Shown here: piece after piece, positions 50,336 to 60,703 of the stretch
Layout: each line of letters begins with the position of its first letter
Position numbering within the stretch: position 1 is the first letter of the stretch
From: Blastocladiella emersonii ATCC 22665
Taxonomy: Eukaryota; Blastocladiomycota; Blastocladiomycetes; Blastocladiales; Blastocladiaceae
NCBI GenBank assembly: GCA_025594325.1
Contig: JANHCV010000010.1
Span: 992,001-1,056,000 of the forward strand
Length of the DNA stretch: 64,000 nt
Reading direction: 5' to 3'
Notes under the pieces: model-generated
Told to the model about the DNA's origin: nothing
What the model saw: the letters and a program-made list of their open reading frames with translations, nothing else
Database searches by the model: none
Translations under genes and position numbers: made by a program

Positions 50336-51877
50336 TCCTCTTCGCGTGTTCCAGAGCAAGCGTAGTGAGCTCGATTTCGCGTGCGACGCGTCGCATGACC
50401 TCGACTAGCTCTTGTACGACACCATCAACGTCAAGAACCTCGTGCACAGCCGCGGCCCACACAATTTCATGTAGCTCGCTGGCCACGAGTAGTTCAACAT
50501 CGACTCGTCGGTGACGCAGGCGCTGCGCGTGCCCGTTCAGGTCTCGCGCAAGGGCACAACCTTGCGGCCGTCGTCTGACGCGCCGTTCGCCGTGAAGGAG
50601 GGGCATGAGCTCATCTCGCTCCTCGGGTGGAAGCGTAAGGATCGCTTTCTCACCGCGTACAAACACACAAGTACGTGCACGGCCCCGTCATCAACGACTA
50701 CGACGACCGACACCATGTGAACGCCAAACTGCCCATTTTCGACGATGACCTGCCGCTGCCCGCAACGGCCGCCGACACGGGTCTGATCACCATCAAGGCC
50801 AAGATCACCAACCATGCCAAGTCGGTCGAGTGGTTCCTCATCTTCATTTTCAACGAGCTCGACAGCGTCCAGTGCGGCTACGTCATCGCCCTGCACTACG
50901 CCGACGGGTCGCAGGAAAAGCAGAGCAAGCGCGTGCAGCGGATAGCCGAGCGCAAGCAGGAGCGGGCGGCGCGCAACGAGCAGCAGAATACCGCCGAGCT
51001 CGTCATCGTGGAGCCCGCGCAGCAGCTCGTCGTCAACCCCGCCAACGCGGACCCCAAGCAGCAGCCCGTCGCGCTCGGCGCCGCGGATCCTGTCGATTCT
51101 GGCGCACCGGTTCACGCCGAGGCGGGGACCACGCTCAGCGGGACACTCGCCGTTTCGTCGCTCCCGTTCGCGAGCGACGTGGAGCGGCTCGCGTCGCACG
51201 CCGGATTCTCGGTGCACGCCGCTGCCAAGGCTTCTGAGGGTACCTCACAGAACGGCGCCCGACTCAACAGGTCGGCCCAGCCAGCCACAAGCGGTACCCA
51301 CCACTACAGCGTCTTGTACAGCGTCCACAGCACCGTGCGCCCGACCCTCGTCCGCGTTGATCCCGCGTCTCCGTTTGACGATGACAAGGCGTGGAACGTG
51401 TTCGAGTCCGGCGAGGACGCGATGCTCATGATCCGGCACCCAGTCGGCACCACGGGCGAGCCCGAGTACCACACGGGCCGTCCAGTCATCGTGTGCGCGC
51501 TTTTGCCAAAGGACTTAGGTGCGTCGCTCAGCTCGCCGTGTCCTTACAAAAATCCTCGCTGACTGCACTCAGACAACGAGTACTGCCACAACCGCTTCGT
51601 CCCACTACGTCGCACGGCGACGCGGCGGCTCCAGGCGCTGGGCCAGCCCGTCCCGTCGGTGCCCAAGACCCGCAGGCCTCGCAAGGCGCCGGCCTGCACT
51701 CTCTGCAAGGTGACCGGCCACAACACCCAAACGTGCAAGCTCCCGCGCGGGTCGCCGACGCGGCCCGCCGCGCTCGATCACGACGACGCTACAGGCACCG
51801 AGCGCGGGCGTGGCCGCGCGTGCGGCAGTCGTCGAGGCTGCGGCCGCGGCCACGGGGTCGAGTTCGAGCTCCGCTAG
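50336..51877 (+). pseudogene. Decayed zinc-knuckle protein gene (5' truncated, three TAGs, one frameshift)
   Basis: One frame from about 50336 reads protein-like (LRVFQSKRSELDFACDASHD, YDTINVKNLVHSRGPHNF, VPVQVSRKGTTLRP, FAVKEGHELISLLGWKR) but has TAG at 50406, 50472 and 50490. At 50663-50670 an extra CA in a CACACA run shifts the frame; coding then goes on as KYVHGPVINDYDDRH to a GTGCGT intron (51519-51572) and a last exon ending TAG at 51877. That exon has a CCHC zinc knuckle (CTLCKVTGHNTQTC) in basic surroundings. No in-frame ATG exists for the first 250 intact codons. Zinc knuckles of this GHN type occur in Mutator-like transposases, but I see no DDE catalytic region, so the family is unknown. 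Confidence 0.65.
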
Positions 51878-52185
51878 CTCGGCCGCCGGGTCCGCGCCAC
51901 GGGCCCGGTAGACGCGGCGCGAGTCAAGAAGTCCACGGTGACGATTCATTAGTTCTCATAGTTCATACAGAGCCGACTTTTGCGTGTGCGTGTGTGGAGC
52001 TCTGGACTTGTGCAGTGAAGAGTGCGAGGAGGAACCAAGTGTGGCGCACCGACCACCGACCTCCACCGCCGCCGCCGCCGCGCCCTGCTCCGCGCCCGCC
52101 CGCCGCCGCTCCCCACGCTCCCCTCATGGCAGGAAGAAGCGCGAAAGTCTGCCCGTTCTCCCCATCCCACGGACGAAGCAAAAAA
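51878..52185. promoter_or_regulatory. P2 gene promoter region
   Basis: These 308 bp lie between the decayed zinc-knuckle gene and the P2 ATG. A CCGCCGCCGCCGCCGCG-type repeat near 52065-52085 is present; no defined element is recognised. Confidence 0.4.
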
Positions 52186-52834
52186 ATGAAGGCTATCGCT
52201 GCTTACCTCCTCGCCGTCCTCGGTGGCAACGCCGCCCCCACGGCCTCCGACATCACCGCCATCCTCGCCTCGGTCGGCATCGACGCCGACGAGCAGGTCG
52301 AGAAGGTCATCGCTGAGCTCTCGGGCAAGAACATCGAGGAGGTCAGTAAGTTCTCGTCGCCGCCGTGACGGGCGTCTCGCGCGCGGATGGACTGCACGAC
52401 ACGACATGGCCGTTTTCACGGTGGAATGCTGGCCGGAACGCTCGTTGGCACGCTGAGCCATCCGCTGACCGGCGAGCCGGTTGCCGGCCGTCCGCTCCAG
52501 CATGCCACCGTGAAACGCTACAAGACCGCGCGCGGGCTGGCCAGCCTGAAACGCCGCCCCGCCGTGTCGCTGCAGTCGGCCCGCACGAGACGCCCCGCCA
52601 CGTCACCCCGCCACCTCTCGAATCCTGGTCCCTAACGCCGTTTCCCTCCCTCCCTGCGTTCAGATCATCGCTGAGGGCCAGACCAAGCTCGCCTCCGTCC
52701 CCGCTGGTGGCGCCGCCGTCGCCGCCGCTGGTGCCCCCGCCGCTGGTGGTGCCGCCGCCCCCGCTGCCGCCGAGGCTGAGCCCGAGCCCGAGTCCGAGGA
52801 GGACGACGACATGGGCTTCGGTCTCTTCGACTAA
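52186..52834 (+). CDS. RPLP2: 60S acidic ribosomal stalk protein P2
   Basis: Two exons (52186-52341, 52664-52834) encode 108 aa. The N-terminal dimerisation domain reads [15 protein letters not shown] and [20 protein letters not shown]; the splice joins GKNIEE to [16 protein letters not shown], the usual family sequence. An Ala/Gly hinge and an acidic tail end [12 protein letters not shown], the motif that recruits elongation factors to the stalk. The intron of 322 nt (donor GTCAGT, branch-like CTAAC, acceptor TTCAG) is four to six times longer than any other in the window and holds a hairpin at 52411-52517. Ribosomal protein genes often keep long regulated introns. Confidence 0.95.
52411..52517. 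ncRNA. Candidate structured RNA element in the P2 intron
   Basis: Arms CGTTTTCACGGTGGAATGCT (52411-52430, then GG) and CCAGCATGCCACCGTGAAAC (52497-52516, then G) are complementary over about 20 bp with one bulge and one mismatch. The loop of about 64 nt has further GC-rich self-complementarity (CCGGCGAGCCGG region). It could be an intronic snoRNA-like or autoregulatory structure. No C/D or H/ACA boxes were confidently found. Confidence 0.4.
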
Positions 52835-53318
52835 GCGCTTCACTGCGTGTCGGAAAAAGCCGTCCCGTCGTTTTTCTCGCGCGCGCCGAGCGCGGCATAC
52901 GCGTTGGTGTGCGTGGAATACATGTGGATTTTTTCAGCGAAATCACTCCCGTCTCGTCTTGTGTGTGTGCGTGTGCTCTGATCGTCGCGCTGATCTCCAG
53001 CGGAGCTAGCGCCGGGTTGACCCTGACGGACGTCCAAGCGAGCGCGGCGTGGCTCTTGGCCTCCGCCGGCTCGGGGACGACATCGAGTTCTGCGTCGCCC
53101 TGACCGTGTTCGCCCGTTCTGGTCGTGAGTGCGCACTCGACTTCGAAGACACGACATGGTCTGCACGCTTTGGTGCTGGTTGAGCGCGCGCTCTCCTCGG
53201 CGGACGCGTAGTGCCCGGCGTGCTCATGATCTCGCAGATGCACGTCTCTTCTGCTCGCCGACACCAGCGCACCGTACTCCTTCACGTTGATGTGAACGGT
53301 TTCCTCTATTCCTCGCCG
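52835..53318. other. Convergent intergenic region, no gene recognised
   Basis: These 484 bp lie between the P2 stop and the RhoGEF stop. Open frames are short and without domain; the 3' UTRs of both genes lie here. Confidence 0.5.
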
Positions 53319-56300
53319 CTACACCGCCCCTCCACCTCCGCTACTCGCGCCGTCCTTGCCGCCGAACATGGACGCCATGAGGTTCCCGAGACTCCGCTGG
53401 CGGACGGGCTTGTCGGCCGCGTCGGCGCGCTTGACGCGGTCCTTGTCCTTGTCCTTTTTCTTCTTGCCCTTCTTGTCCTGGCTGCCGCCGGTGCCGCCCA
53501 GCACCTCGTCCGAGTGCGTCACCGCGTTGGCCGCGGCGTTGGCCGCCTTCTTCTCGAGCGACGACCCGGACTCGGACCCGCCGCCCGCGTCGAGCGCCAT
53601 CGCCGAGCTCGTCGCCATCGCGTTGCGCTGGTACCCAACGCCGCCGCTGCCGATCGGTGGACCCGGCTTGCGCAGGAGCCGCGACGACACGGAGCTCCCG
53701 CACCGGCCGCGCAGCGAGGTGGTCGAGGTCGACTCGCCGTCGCTCCCGCTGCCCGCGGCGCCGTCGCCCGCAGTGCTGGACTCGAGCGCGACCGACGAGA
53801 ACAGGTCGCCGACGGACCGGTGGATCCGCGCGTTGCTGCTGCGTCCGCCGAACAGCCGCTCGCGCTGCAGCGCCGGCGTGGTGCTGCCGGGCGGCGCGAG
53901 GAGGACCGAGCCCGCTCGGTCGGGCAGGGGTTGCGGTGAGGTGGACCGGCCGAGCGTGCGCGACGCGGAGCTGCCGTTCGCCGTTGGCGGCTCGAGCGAT
54001 GCCGCTGCCGGGGCTGCGGTCGGCGCGGCGAGCGGGATCGGCGGACCGACAGGGACCGTGCCCGCGAGCCCGAGCCCTAGCGGTGCGGTGATCGACGCGG
54101 ACGCGGTCGCGGCCATGAGGGAGCTCCCGGCGCCGCTGCCGCCCATCTTGAGGATCCCCGCGATATCGCGCCGCTGCTCGATGGCGTCGCGGCACTCGGC
54201 CAGGTTCTCGAGCCATCGCGCCTTGGCGTCGCGCGAGTCGACGACGAACTTGTGGCACGTCGCGGTCGCGGAGGCGGCGGAGGCGGCGGTGCTGGGCGAC
54301 AGGTCGGGCGACGTGGGCGCGGGTACGCCGAGCCACGAGGAGGTTGACGTGGGCGCGGTCCCGCTCGTCGTCGAGTCGGGGCTCGTGACGCCGACCACGG
54401 CGCTCTCGACGATCATGAACGCGTGTTCGCGGCGGACCGACGACGAGGAAGACGCCGAGAGCGCGACGGGCGACGTATCCCGGTCGCGGTCGCGGTCCTT
54501 GCTGCTGCTACTGCCACCGCCGAACCAGCTGAGCGGCTGCTGCTGCGGGCTCGGGACGAGGCTCGACACCGTGCTGCCCGTGGTGCTGGCCGACCCCTTG
54601 CGGTACCGCGCGTCGGTGCTGCTGCTGCCGCGGGACCCCGTCGCCGTCGGGCTGGTCGAAGATATCGCGGCGGGCGGCGGGTGGAGCAGCGAGTCGAGGT
54701 CCATGACCTGCGCGGCGTCGAGCGGGACGCTGACGAGGAACTCGAGTTTCGCGCCCTTGGGCACGCCGCCGGCGCCCGCGGGGCCCGCGCCCGGCCCGCC
54801 ACCCGCGTATCCGCCCGTCGTGTGATACGACCCGGACCGGTGCAGCGGCGGCGGTCCACCGCCTCCCCCCACACCCCCGCCGCCGCCACCACCCGACGCG
54901 CCCGCGAGCCCCGCGCCGCCGCGGATCAGCATGACGACGAGCTGGTCCGTGAACAGGAACAGGTAGACGGGAAGGGGCTTAGGCGAGCGCGACGTCGAGT
55001 AGGTGGCGAGCCCCTCGCCGACGTAGTGCTTGAGGTCCGTCGGGTGTGCGCCCGCGGCGCCGAGCCCGCGGTGCAGCTTGCCCGCGAGGTCCGAGATGTA
55101 CGACTTGCTGTCGTGGTACATTTTCGCCCGGTTGACGCGTTTCGCCGCGTGGCGGATCCCCGCCAGCGCCTGCTGCAGGTGCGCCAGGTCTGGGTGTGTG
55201 GGTTCGGTGTGACGGATGATGTCCTTGAGGAGCAGCTCGTACCGCGGGATGCTACATGGGGAGGGGTTCAGTTGATGGTGGGGCGAGTCGAGGGAGGGGA
55301 GGGAGGGCGTACCGCTGGACGGGCACGATGAGGAACGCGGCGAGGTCGTTCTTGTGCGACTCCTTGAGCGCCTTGACGTTCTACACGCGGTCGCGAAGAG
55401 GAGCAGCGTCAGTACCATGCCCAACAGTCGGAGCCATCACACGAACGAACCTGGAGGTACTCGGCGAACATGGCGACGCGGCAGCACCGGTCGAGCTCGG
55501 CCTTGCTGTCGTGGTAGTTGACGCAGTACGGCACGTAGATATCGAGCCACCGAGTCATCTCGATGAACAGCTGCCCGAGCGACTTGGCCGGCGTGACCGG
55601 CGGCGCAAGCTGCTGTGGAGACCCCGCCACCACCGAATCCTCGTCGCGGGCGAGCGATGCGGCCGCCGCTGCCGAATCCATCCCACCGAGCGGCGTCGAC
55701 GCGACGGGGGGTCCGGCGACCGCGACGAGTTCCTCGTAGAACGCGGCGTGCCGCTCGTAGATGGCCTCGACGTTCCCAAAGATCATCTCGATGCTGGCGG
55801 CGGTGATGGCGTTGCGGCCGGCGGCAGGGACTGCGCCGAACAGGGACCGCAGCGGGCGCCAGTACACGCGGACCAGGACGTCCAGGTTGCGCACGTATGA
55901 CTCCTCGGTCGTGACCACCTCGTTGACGACGCGCTCGCGGTGCTCGCGGTCCGACTGCGCGCGGTCGGCGGCGGCGCGCAGGCGCGCGGTTTGGCGGAGG
56001 GCGAGCCACCGGCGCGCGTAGGACTGGATCAGGGTCGCGGCGCGGGATTGGTGCCGCAGGGTGCGGCGCTCGCTACGTTGGGGAGGGGTAAGTTTGTGGG
56101 AGTGGAGTGGGTTTGGGCGGTATGTAGGGCGTACCAGTGGCCGCGCCAGACGCTCTGTATCGAGCGCGCCGCGTCGTGCTCGCGTTCCCTGCGCTGGATG
56201 CGGATCTGGTCGCGGGCGGGAGAGGGCAGCGTCAGTGATGACCGGACATGAGCGCCGCAGCAGCTGCGTACCCTCCGGTTGACGCGACGCACGGCGTCGA

Positions 56301-57349
56301 CAAACAGGACGAGGGAGTCGAGCGCGAGCAGGGCCTTGGCCGAGGCCGACTCGAGGTACACCTTGAACGGCGGGTTGAGCTGGTCAATGTCGCAGCCGGG
56401 CGTGTTGAGGAAGACGCGGGTCGTTTGGAGCGGGAACGACTACACACGGCGTACTTGTTAGAAGCTCGCCGTAAGTGTCCGACTTGAGAGTGTGCCGTAC
56501 CAGTCCCAGCCCGCCATTGGACGGCGTGACGGACAGCGTCATGTCCGAGATCGCGAGCGTCGCGGGCACCTCGGTCCGCGCCACCGCCGCCGCGCCCGCG
56601 CCTGACTTGCTGTCCATGATCGAGTGGATGGGCGGGAGCTGCGGCGCGCCCGACGTAGCGACGTAGTTGGCCTCGGCGGCAGCAGCAGCCTTGGACCCGC
56701 GTTTGCGCCACGGCGCCTCGGGCGGCGAGATCATGCGGCACGGCATCTCGAGGGTGACGGGCTCGAGCGAGTCGCGCGACAGGCATCCCATGGACCCGGG
56801 GTTGCTGTGCGAGAAAAACGAGCCCGGGCCGGGGAGCTCCGACAGCGAGGGCGTGCGGTCCTCGGCGCCGACGGACCGCCACGTGTACGCGCTCGCGCTG
56901 ATGGTGCCGCTCGGGGTCGGGATCATGCTGGCGTGGTTGAACAGCGACCCGACCCCGTCGCTCAGCGACGACGACGCCGTCATGTAGTGCGACGACGGGG
57001 CGGCCTGGGTCGGGGTCGGCGTGGTCCCGGTATCGGTTGACGCGGGCGGAAGGCCGTATGGCGGTGGGACCAGTGAGGGCGGGAGATGCGGCGGCGGGAT
57101 ATCGACGGGGTCGGCGATGGGCGGCGGGAAGTAGGGCACGTTCGAGAGGCGGCGGATGACCTGGATCGGGACGTGCACGTCGTTGTCGAGGCCCGACGCG
57201 ACGAGCGGCCACGACGAGCACGCCTCCATGTACATTTCGCCCGACCCGCCGGCCGCGGCGGCGGACGCGCTGTTGATCGGGATCGGGCCGGTCGCGGGGA
57301 CTGCCCCCGCGGTGGGCCCGGCGTAGTCGTGGGTGGCGAGCTCGGACAT
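53319..57349 (-). CDS. Rho guanine nucleotide exchange factor (DH-PH) with IQ motifs
   Basis: Six exons: 57349-56501, 56439-56272, 56205-56135, 56072-55451, 55380-55313, 55251-53319, all joins in phase, giving 1236 aa. Residues 1-280 are Pro/Ser-rich and disordered. Exons 2-4 carry a helix (VYLESASAKALLALDSLVLF) and two IQ motifs (AARSIQSVWRGHW, AATLIQSYARRWLALRQ) that should bind calmodulin-like light chains. The DH domain runs from about residue 395 (NEVVTTEESYVRNLDVL) to the CR3 signature, rebuilt by splicing as LIVPVQRIPRYELLLKDIIR. A PH domain with long Gly/Ser inserts follows (LPVYLFLFTDQLVVML, HKFVVDSRDAKARWLENLAE). A Ser-rich tail with a basic end completes it. It should activate a Rho/Rac/Cdc42 GTPase; the target is unknown. 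Ca2+-calmodulin input is suggested by the IQ motifs. Confidence 0.87.
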
Positions 57350-57826
57350 GGCGAGTGGTGCGAGTGCGGGCAGGTTCAGGAGGGTGGTAGCTTCATGGGG
57401 AGCCGGTTGGTTGCGTCTAGTCTATCATGTGCAGCGGGGAGAAGATCTGAGGGGAGGAGCGTTTGGTGGCCGCATCGGGGCAAGTTTTCATCCAGTCGGC
57501 GCGTATTATTCATGGTCGTTTGGGAGACACGGCGAGCGGGACGGAAGTGCGAGCTCGTCGCGGGTGGCGGCGCGCCGCGGTGCGAGACACGCGAGGTGCG
57601 CTGCGTCAGGTGAGGAACGCGTGCGCCGCTGAGACGCGTCGCGAGTCCACGCGTTTTTCTTCTTCCCCTTCTGCTTCAACGGTGACGCTCGTTCTGTTCA
57701 GAGAAGTGTGCCAGTGTATTGTGTGTGATTGTGGGGGTGGGAGGGCGTGGAGTGCGATGGTTGACGTGCGTGTGCGAGGAGCGAGGGGGGTATCGACAGC
57801 TTCGGCGACGGCCGCCGGCCGCCGGC
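57350..57826. other. Intergenic region upstream of the RhoGEF gene
   Basis: These 477 bp include GAGACGCGTCGCGAGTCCAC near 57630, another instance of the recurrent ACGCGT-type motif. No gene is supported. Confidence 0.45.
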
Positions 57827-58231
57827 TTAGAAGAAGAAGGTCGAGCAGTCGCGCGTCGTCTTGACACACACGCTGCTGCAGAGCTTGGAGATACACGCGT
57901 CCTCTACACACACGGACGTGGTCAGCTTCTCGGCCACGGTGAGTGGAGATGGACAAGGCGTACGCGTGCGGTACTGCTTGGTGCCGTAGTAGGTGACGCC
58001 GGCGAGGACGAGCTTGGCGCACTTGGTCGTGATGCACTTGCCGCGCTCGCGGCAGCACCAGTGCGCCGCTTTGGACCCGGAGATGGACACGGGCGTCGGG
58101 ATCGCGCGCTTGACGGGGACCGCCGGCAGGACCGCGGCCGTGGACGTGGCGGGGCCCGTGGACAGGACGGCGACGAGGACCGCGAGGACCGCGAGCGTGA
58201 AGCCGAGGATGGTGGAGCGAGTAGTGCGCAT
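57827..58231 (-). CDS. Small secreted cysteine-rich protein
   Basis: Two exons (58231-57964, 57903-57827) encode 114 aa. The 60-nt intron (57904-57963, donor GTACGC, CTGAC branch, acceptor GTGTAG) is in frame and stop-free, so the gene can be misread as one 134-aa exon. A signal peptide covers about residues 1-33 (FTLAVLAVLVAVLSTGPATS). The mature region has nine cysteines, in KAAHWCCRERGKCITTKC and DACISKLCSSVC then a last Cys before STFFF. The spacing suggests a disulfide-knotted fold. It resembles small secreted cysteine-rich proteins of fungi in general, with no specific family. Antimicrobial, adhesion or effector roles would be guesses. Confidence 0.72.
   Translation of the reverse strand: MRTTRSTILGFTLAVLAVLVAVLSTGPATSTAAVLPAVPVKRAIPTPVSISGSKAAHWCCRERGKCITTKCAKLVLAGVTYYGTKQYRTRTPCPSPLTVAEKLTTSVCVEDACISKLCSSVCVKTTRDCSTFFF
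57904..57963 (-). other. 60-nt stop-free in-frame intron in the Cys-rich gene
   Basis: GTACGCC at the donor, CTGAC 18 nt before GTGTGTAG. Splicing joins KQYRTQ to DACISKLC. Confidence 0.75.
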
Positions 58232-59461
58232 GGTTGTTTGCTGTAGAGGTCTAGCTGGTTGTGCAAGGGTGCAAGGAGAGTCGGAGAGCGAGAGCTTCAG
58301 GCTGCTGCGAGGAGACGCAGGGACGAGAGGGGGACGCTTGCGGCCCGAATTGGCAGGCCTCTTCGCGCGCGCAGGGAACGTGCGCGAGGAACGACGCGAG
58401 GAACAAGTGATCGGCTTCGCGGGGAGCGCGTCGCCGCGGACGCTGTCCTACTTGTTCCTTGCGCGCGCGCGCGTTTCTTGTTTTCGCGCAGCGAAGCAGC
58501 TGCGCGCACGGACTGCCGTCGATCGGAGAAGCGTGTGTCTGGTCAGAGTCCGCTGAGCGACCATCGCAGAGTCTCTCGGCCACCAACGGTGAGGTGAAGG
58601 GGGTGGTGGGCCATGGTGGCTCAGCAGCCGCGGCGGAGACATTTCCCTTCCACTCACTTCTGTGCGAGTCAGTCCACGTTAGCGCTGAATAATTCTCCGC
58701 ACTCGACGACTGCGCCGAGAAACGGCAAGAGAGTCGGCCGTCGCGCAATGGTCGAAGGCAGGGCGGCAGGGACGCGCGGCGGAAGCGCGGCGGAAGCGCG
58801 GCGAAGCGCGGCGAACGGGGCCGACTCTGGCGCACGTGACGCGCGGAGGCCGCCCTTCTCGTCTCGTCTCCGCTGCCCTTGCCGTGCTCCACTGTGCACC
58901 CGCCCTGCCCTGCCCCGGCCGCCCGCCCTCCCTTCGGCCGGCCCTCCTCCCCGCCCACAGCCAGCGACCTCTGCCTAGCCCCGACATTCGCCACGTAATC
59001 AACAAAGTAGCACTCGCCCCGGCAACGCCCGCGCAGACCTCTATCGCTCGAGAGTTGCGCCTGTTCTTGCACTACCCCACCCACACCCTACCCGCCAGGT
59101 CCGTTGTCCCGCCGTACGCGCGCGCGCGCCTCGGGGGTCGTGGTGGGTGGCTCGGCGAGCGAGCGAGGGCGGAGGTGGCACACGGCACGGCGCAGTGCCC
59201 GAGATCTCGATGTTCGGCAGCGCCCTGCTGGATCGACGGTCGCTGCTCGTCGTGGCAGGCGGCGGCCTCGACCAGCCTCCATGACCGCCGTACCCGCGTC
59301 GTGCTCTCTCCCTCTGATCCGCCCCGGCCTCGGATCGAGTGCCACCCGCCCTTGCCGCGCCGCGCCCACCACCACCTCGAGCCCGAGGCGCTTGCATGAA
59401 CTGCAGCAGACTGGAACACTGACACCTCTGCCCCGCCACTCCACAGATCCACGACTAAACC
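58232..59461. other. Divergent intergenic region upstream of the DnaJ gene
   Basis: These 1230 bp are GC-rich. A long minus-strand open frame (58251-59084) is low-complexity with no domain and is not called. I looked for heat-shock elements: only a loose GAATAATTC near 58687, with the wrong spacing, was found. Confidence 0.5.
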
Positions 59462-60703
59462 ATGGTGCGCGAGACCAAGTTCTACGACACGCTGGGCGTG
59501 AGCCCCGATGCCTCGGACGCCGAGATTAAGAAGGCGTACCGCAAGATGGCGCTCAAGTACCACCCCGACAAGAACGCGGGCGACGAGGAAGCCGTCGAAA
59601 AGTTCAAGGAGGTGTCGCGCGCCTTCGAGGTGCTGTCGGACGAGCAGAAGCGGTCGCTCTACGACCAGATGGGCGAGGCCGGGCTCGAGGGCGGCATGGG
59701 CGGCATGGGCGGCGGCATGGGCGCCGAGGACCTCTTCTCGCAGCTCTTCGGCATGGGCCGCGGCGGCGGCGGCGGCGGCATGCGCGAGCAGGGCCCGCGC
59801 AAGGGCAAGGACATGGCCCACGTCCTCAAGGTGTCGCTCGAGGACCTGTACCGCGGCAAGACCACCAAGCTCGCCCTCAACAAGACGGTCGTGTGCGGCA
59901 AGTGCGACGGCCGCGGCGGCAAGGCCGGCGCCGTCCAGACCTGCGCCGGGTGCCGCGGCCAGGGCGTCCGCATCCAGATCCGCCAGATGGGCCCCATGAT
60001 CCAGCAGTTCCAGACCGCCTGCCCCGACTGCAACGGCGAGGGACAGACGATCCGCGACCGCGACCGCTGCACCGACTGCCGCGGCAAGAAGGTGGTCCAG
60101 GAGCGCAAGATCCTCGAGATCCACATTGAGCGCGGCATGAAGGAGGGCCAGAAGATCGTGTTCCGCGAGGAGGCCGACCAGACCCCCGGCATGGTCCCCG
60201 GCGACGTGGTCATCATCCTCGAGGAGAAGCCGCACCACGTCTTCAAGCGCAACGGCGCCACGCTCGAGATCGACCAGGAGGTGGACCTGCTCACGGCGCT
60301 CGCCGGCGGCCAGTTCGCCATCAAGCACCTCGACGACCGCTTCCTGCACGTCAGCATCATCCCCGGCGAGGTGATCCAGCCCGGCGCCGTCAAGTCGATC
60401 GCCGGCGAGGGGTTCCCGACCCACCGCCACCAGGAGTTTGGCGACCTGCTCGTCAAGTTCACCGTCAAGTTCCCCAACCCCGCCGACCTCACCCCCGAGA
60501 AGCTCGCCCTCCTCGAGAAGGCCCTCCCCGCCCGGGCACCGCTCCCCTCCATGGCCGGCGCCGAGGTCGACGAGTGCGTCCTCAGCGAGCCCTCGGCCAA
60601 CGCCAGCAACGGCGGTCGCAAGCGCATGGACGCCATGGACGAGGACGACGACGAGCACCACCACGGGTCCGGCGGGCCGAACGTCCAGTGCGCGTCCCAG
60701 TAA
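59462..60703 (+). CDS. YDJ1: Type I Hsp40 co-chaperone, Ydj1/DNAJA type, farnesylated
   Basis: A single exon encodes 413 aa. The J domain (residues about 6-70) has KYHPDKN with the HPD motif that triggers Hsp70 ATPase. A Gly/Met-rich linker follows ([11 protein letters not shown]). The zinc-finger region has four CxxCxGxG-type repeats ([33 protein letters not shown]; the last is degenerate in its Gly). Two C-terminal beta domains bind client peptides. The final four residues CASQ form a CaaX box for farnesylation, identical to that of yeast Ydj1. It works with cytosolic Hsp70 in folding and in organelle protein import, partly tethered to membranes. Confidence 0.95.
   Translation: MVRETKFYDTLGVSPDASDAEIKKAYRKMALKYHPDKNAGDEEAVEKFKEVSRAFEVLSDEQKRSLYDQMGEAGLEGGMGGMGGGMGAEDLFSQLFGMGRGGGGGGMREQGPRKGKDMAHVLKVSLEDLYRGKTTKLALNKTVVCGKCDGRGGKAGAVQTCAGCRGQGVRIQIRQMGPMIQQFQTACPDCNGEGQTIRDRDRCTDCRGKKVVQERKILEIHIERGMKEGQKIVFREEADQTPGMVPGDVVIILEEKPHHVFKRNGATLEIDQEVDLLTALAGGQFAIKHLDDRFLHVSIIPGEVIQPGAVKSIAGEGFPTHRHQEFGDLLVKFTVKFPNPADLTPEKLALLEKALPARAPLPSMAGAEVDECVLSEPSANASNGGRKRMDAMDEDDDEHHHGSGGPNVQCASQ

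Noticed and set aside
32497-50492. TAG read as a sense codon in this organism
   Set aside because: Several clearly intact genes end in TAG at the expected length (coiled-coil gene, Cep57-like, DNAL4, ankyrin-type genes), so TAG is a normal stop here.
58670-58700. Heat-shock element upstream of the DnaJ gene
   Set aside because: GAATAATTC has three bases between GAA and TTC, not the two of a canonical element, and there is no third unit.
58251-59084. 277-codon minus-strand frame upstream of the DnaJ gene
   Set aside because: Composition is random-like with many Arg and Ser; no domain; it overlaps both promoters.
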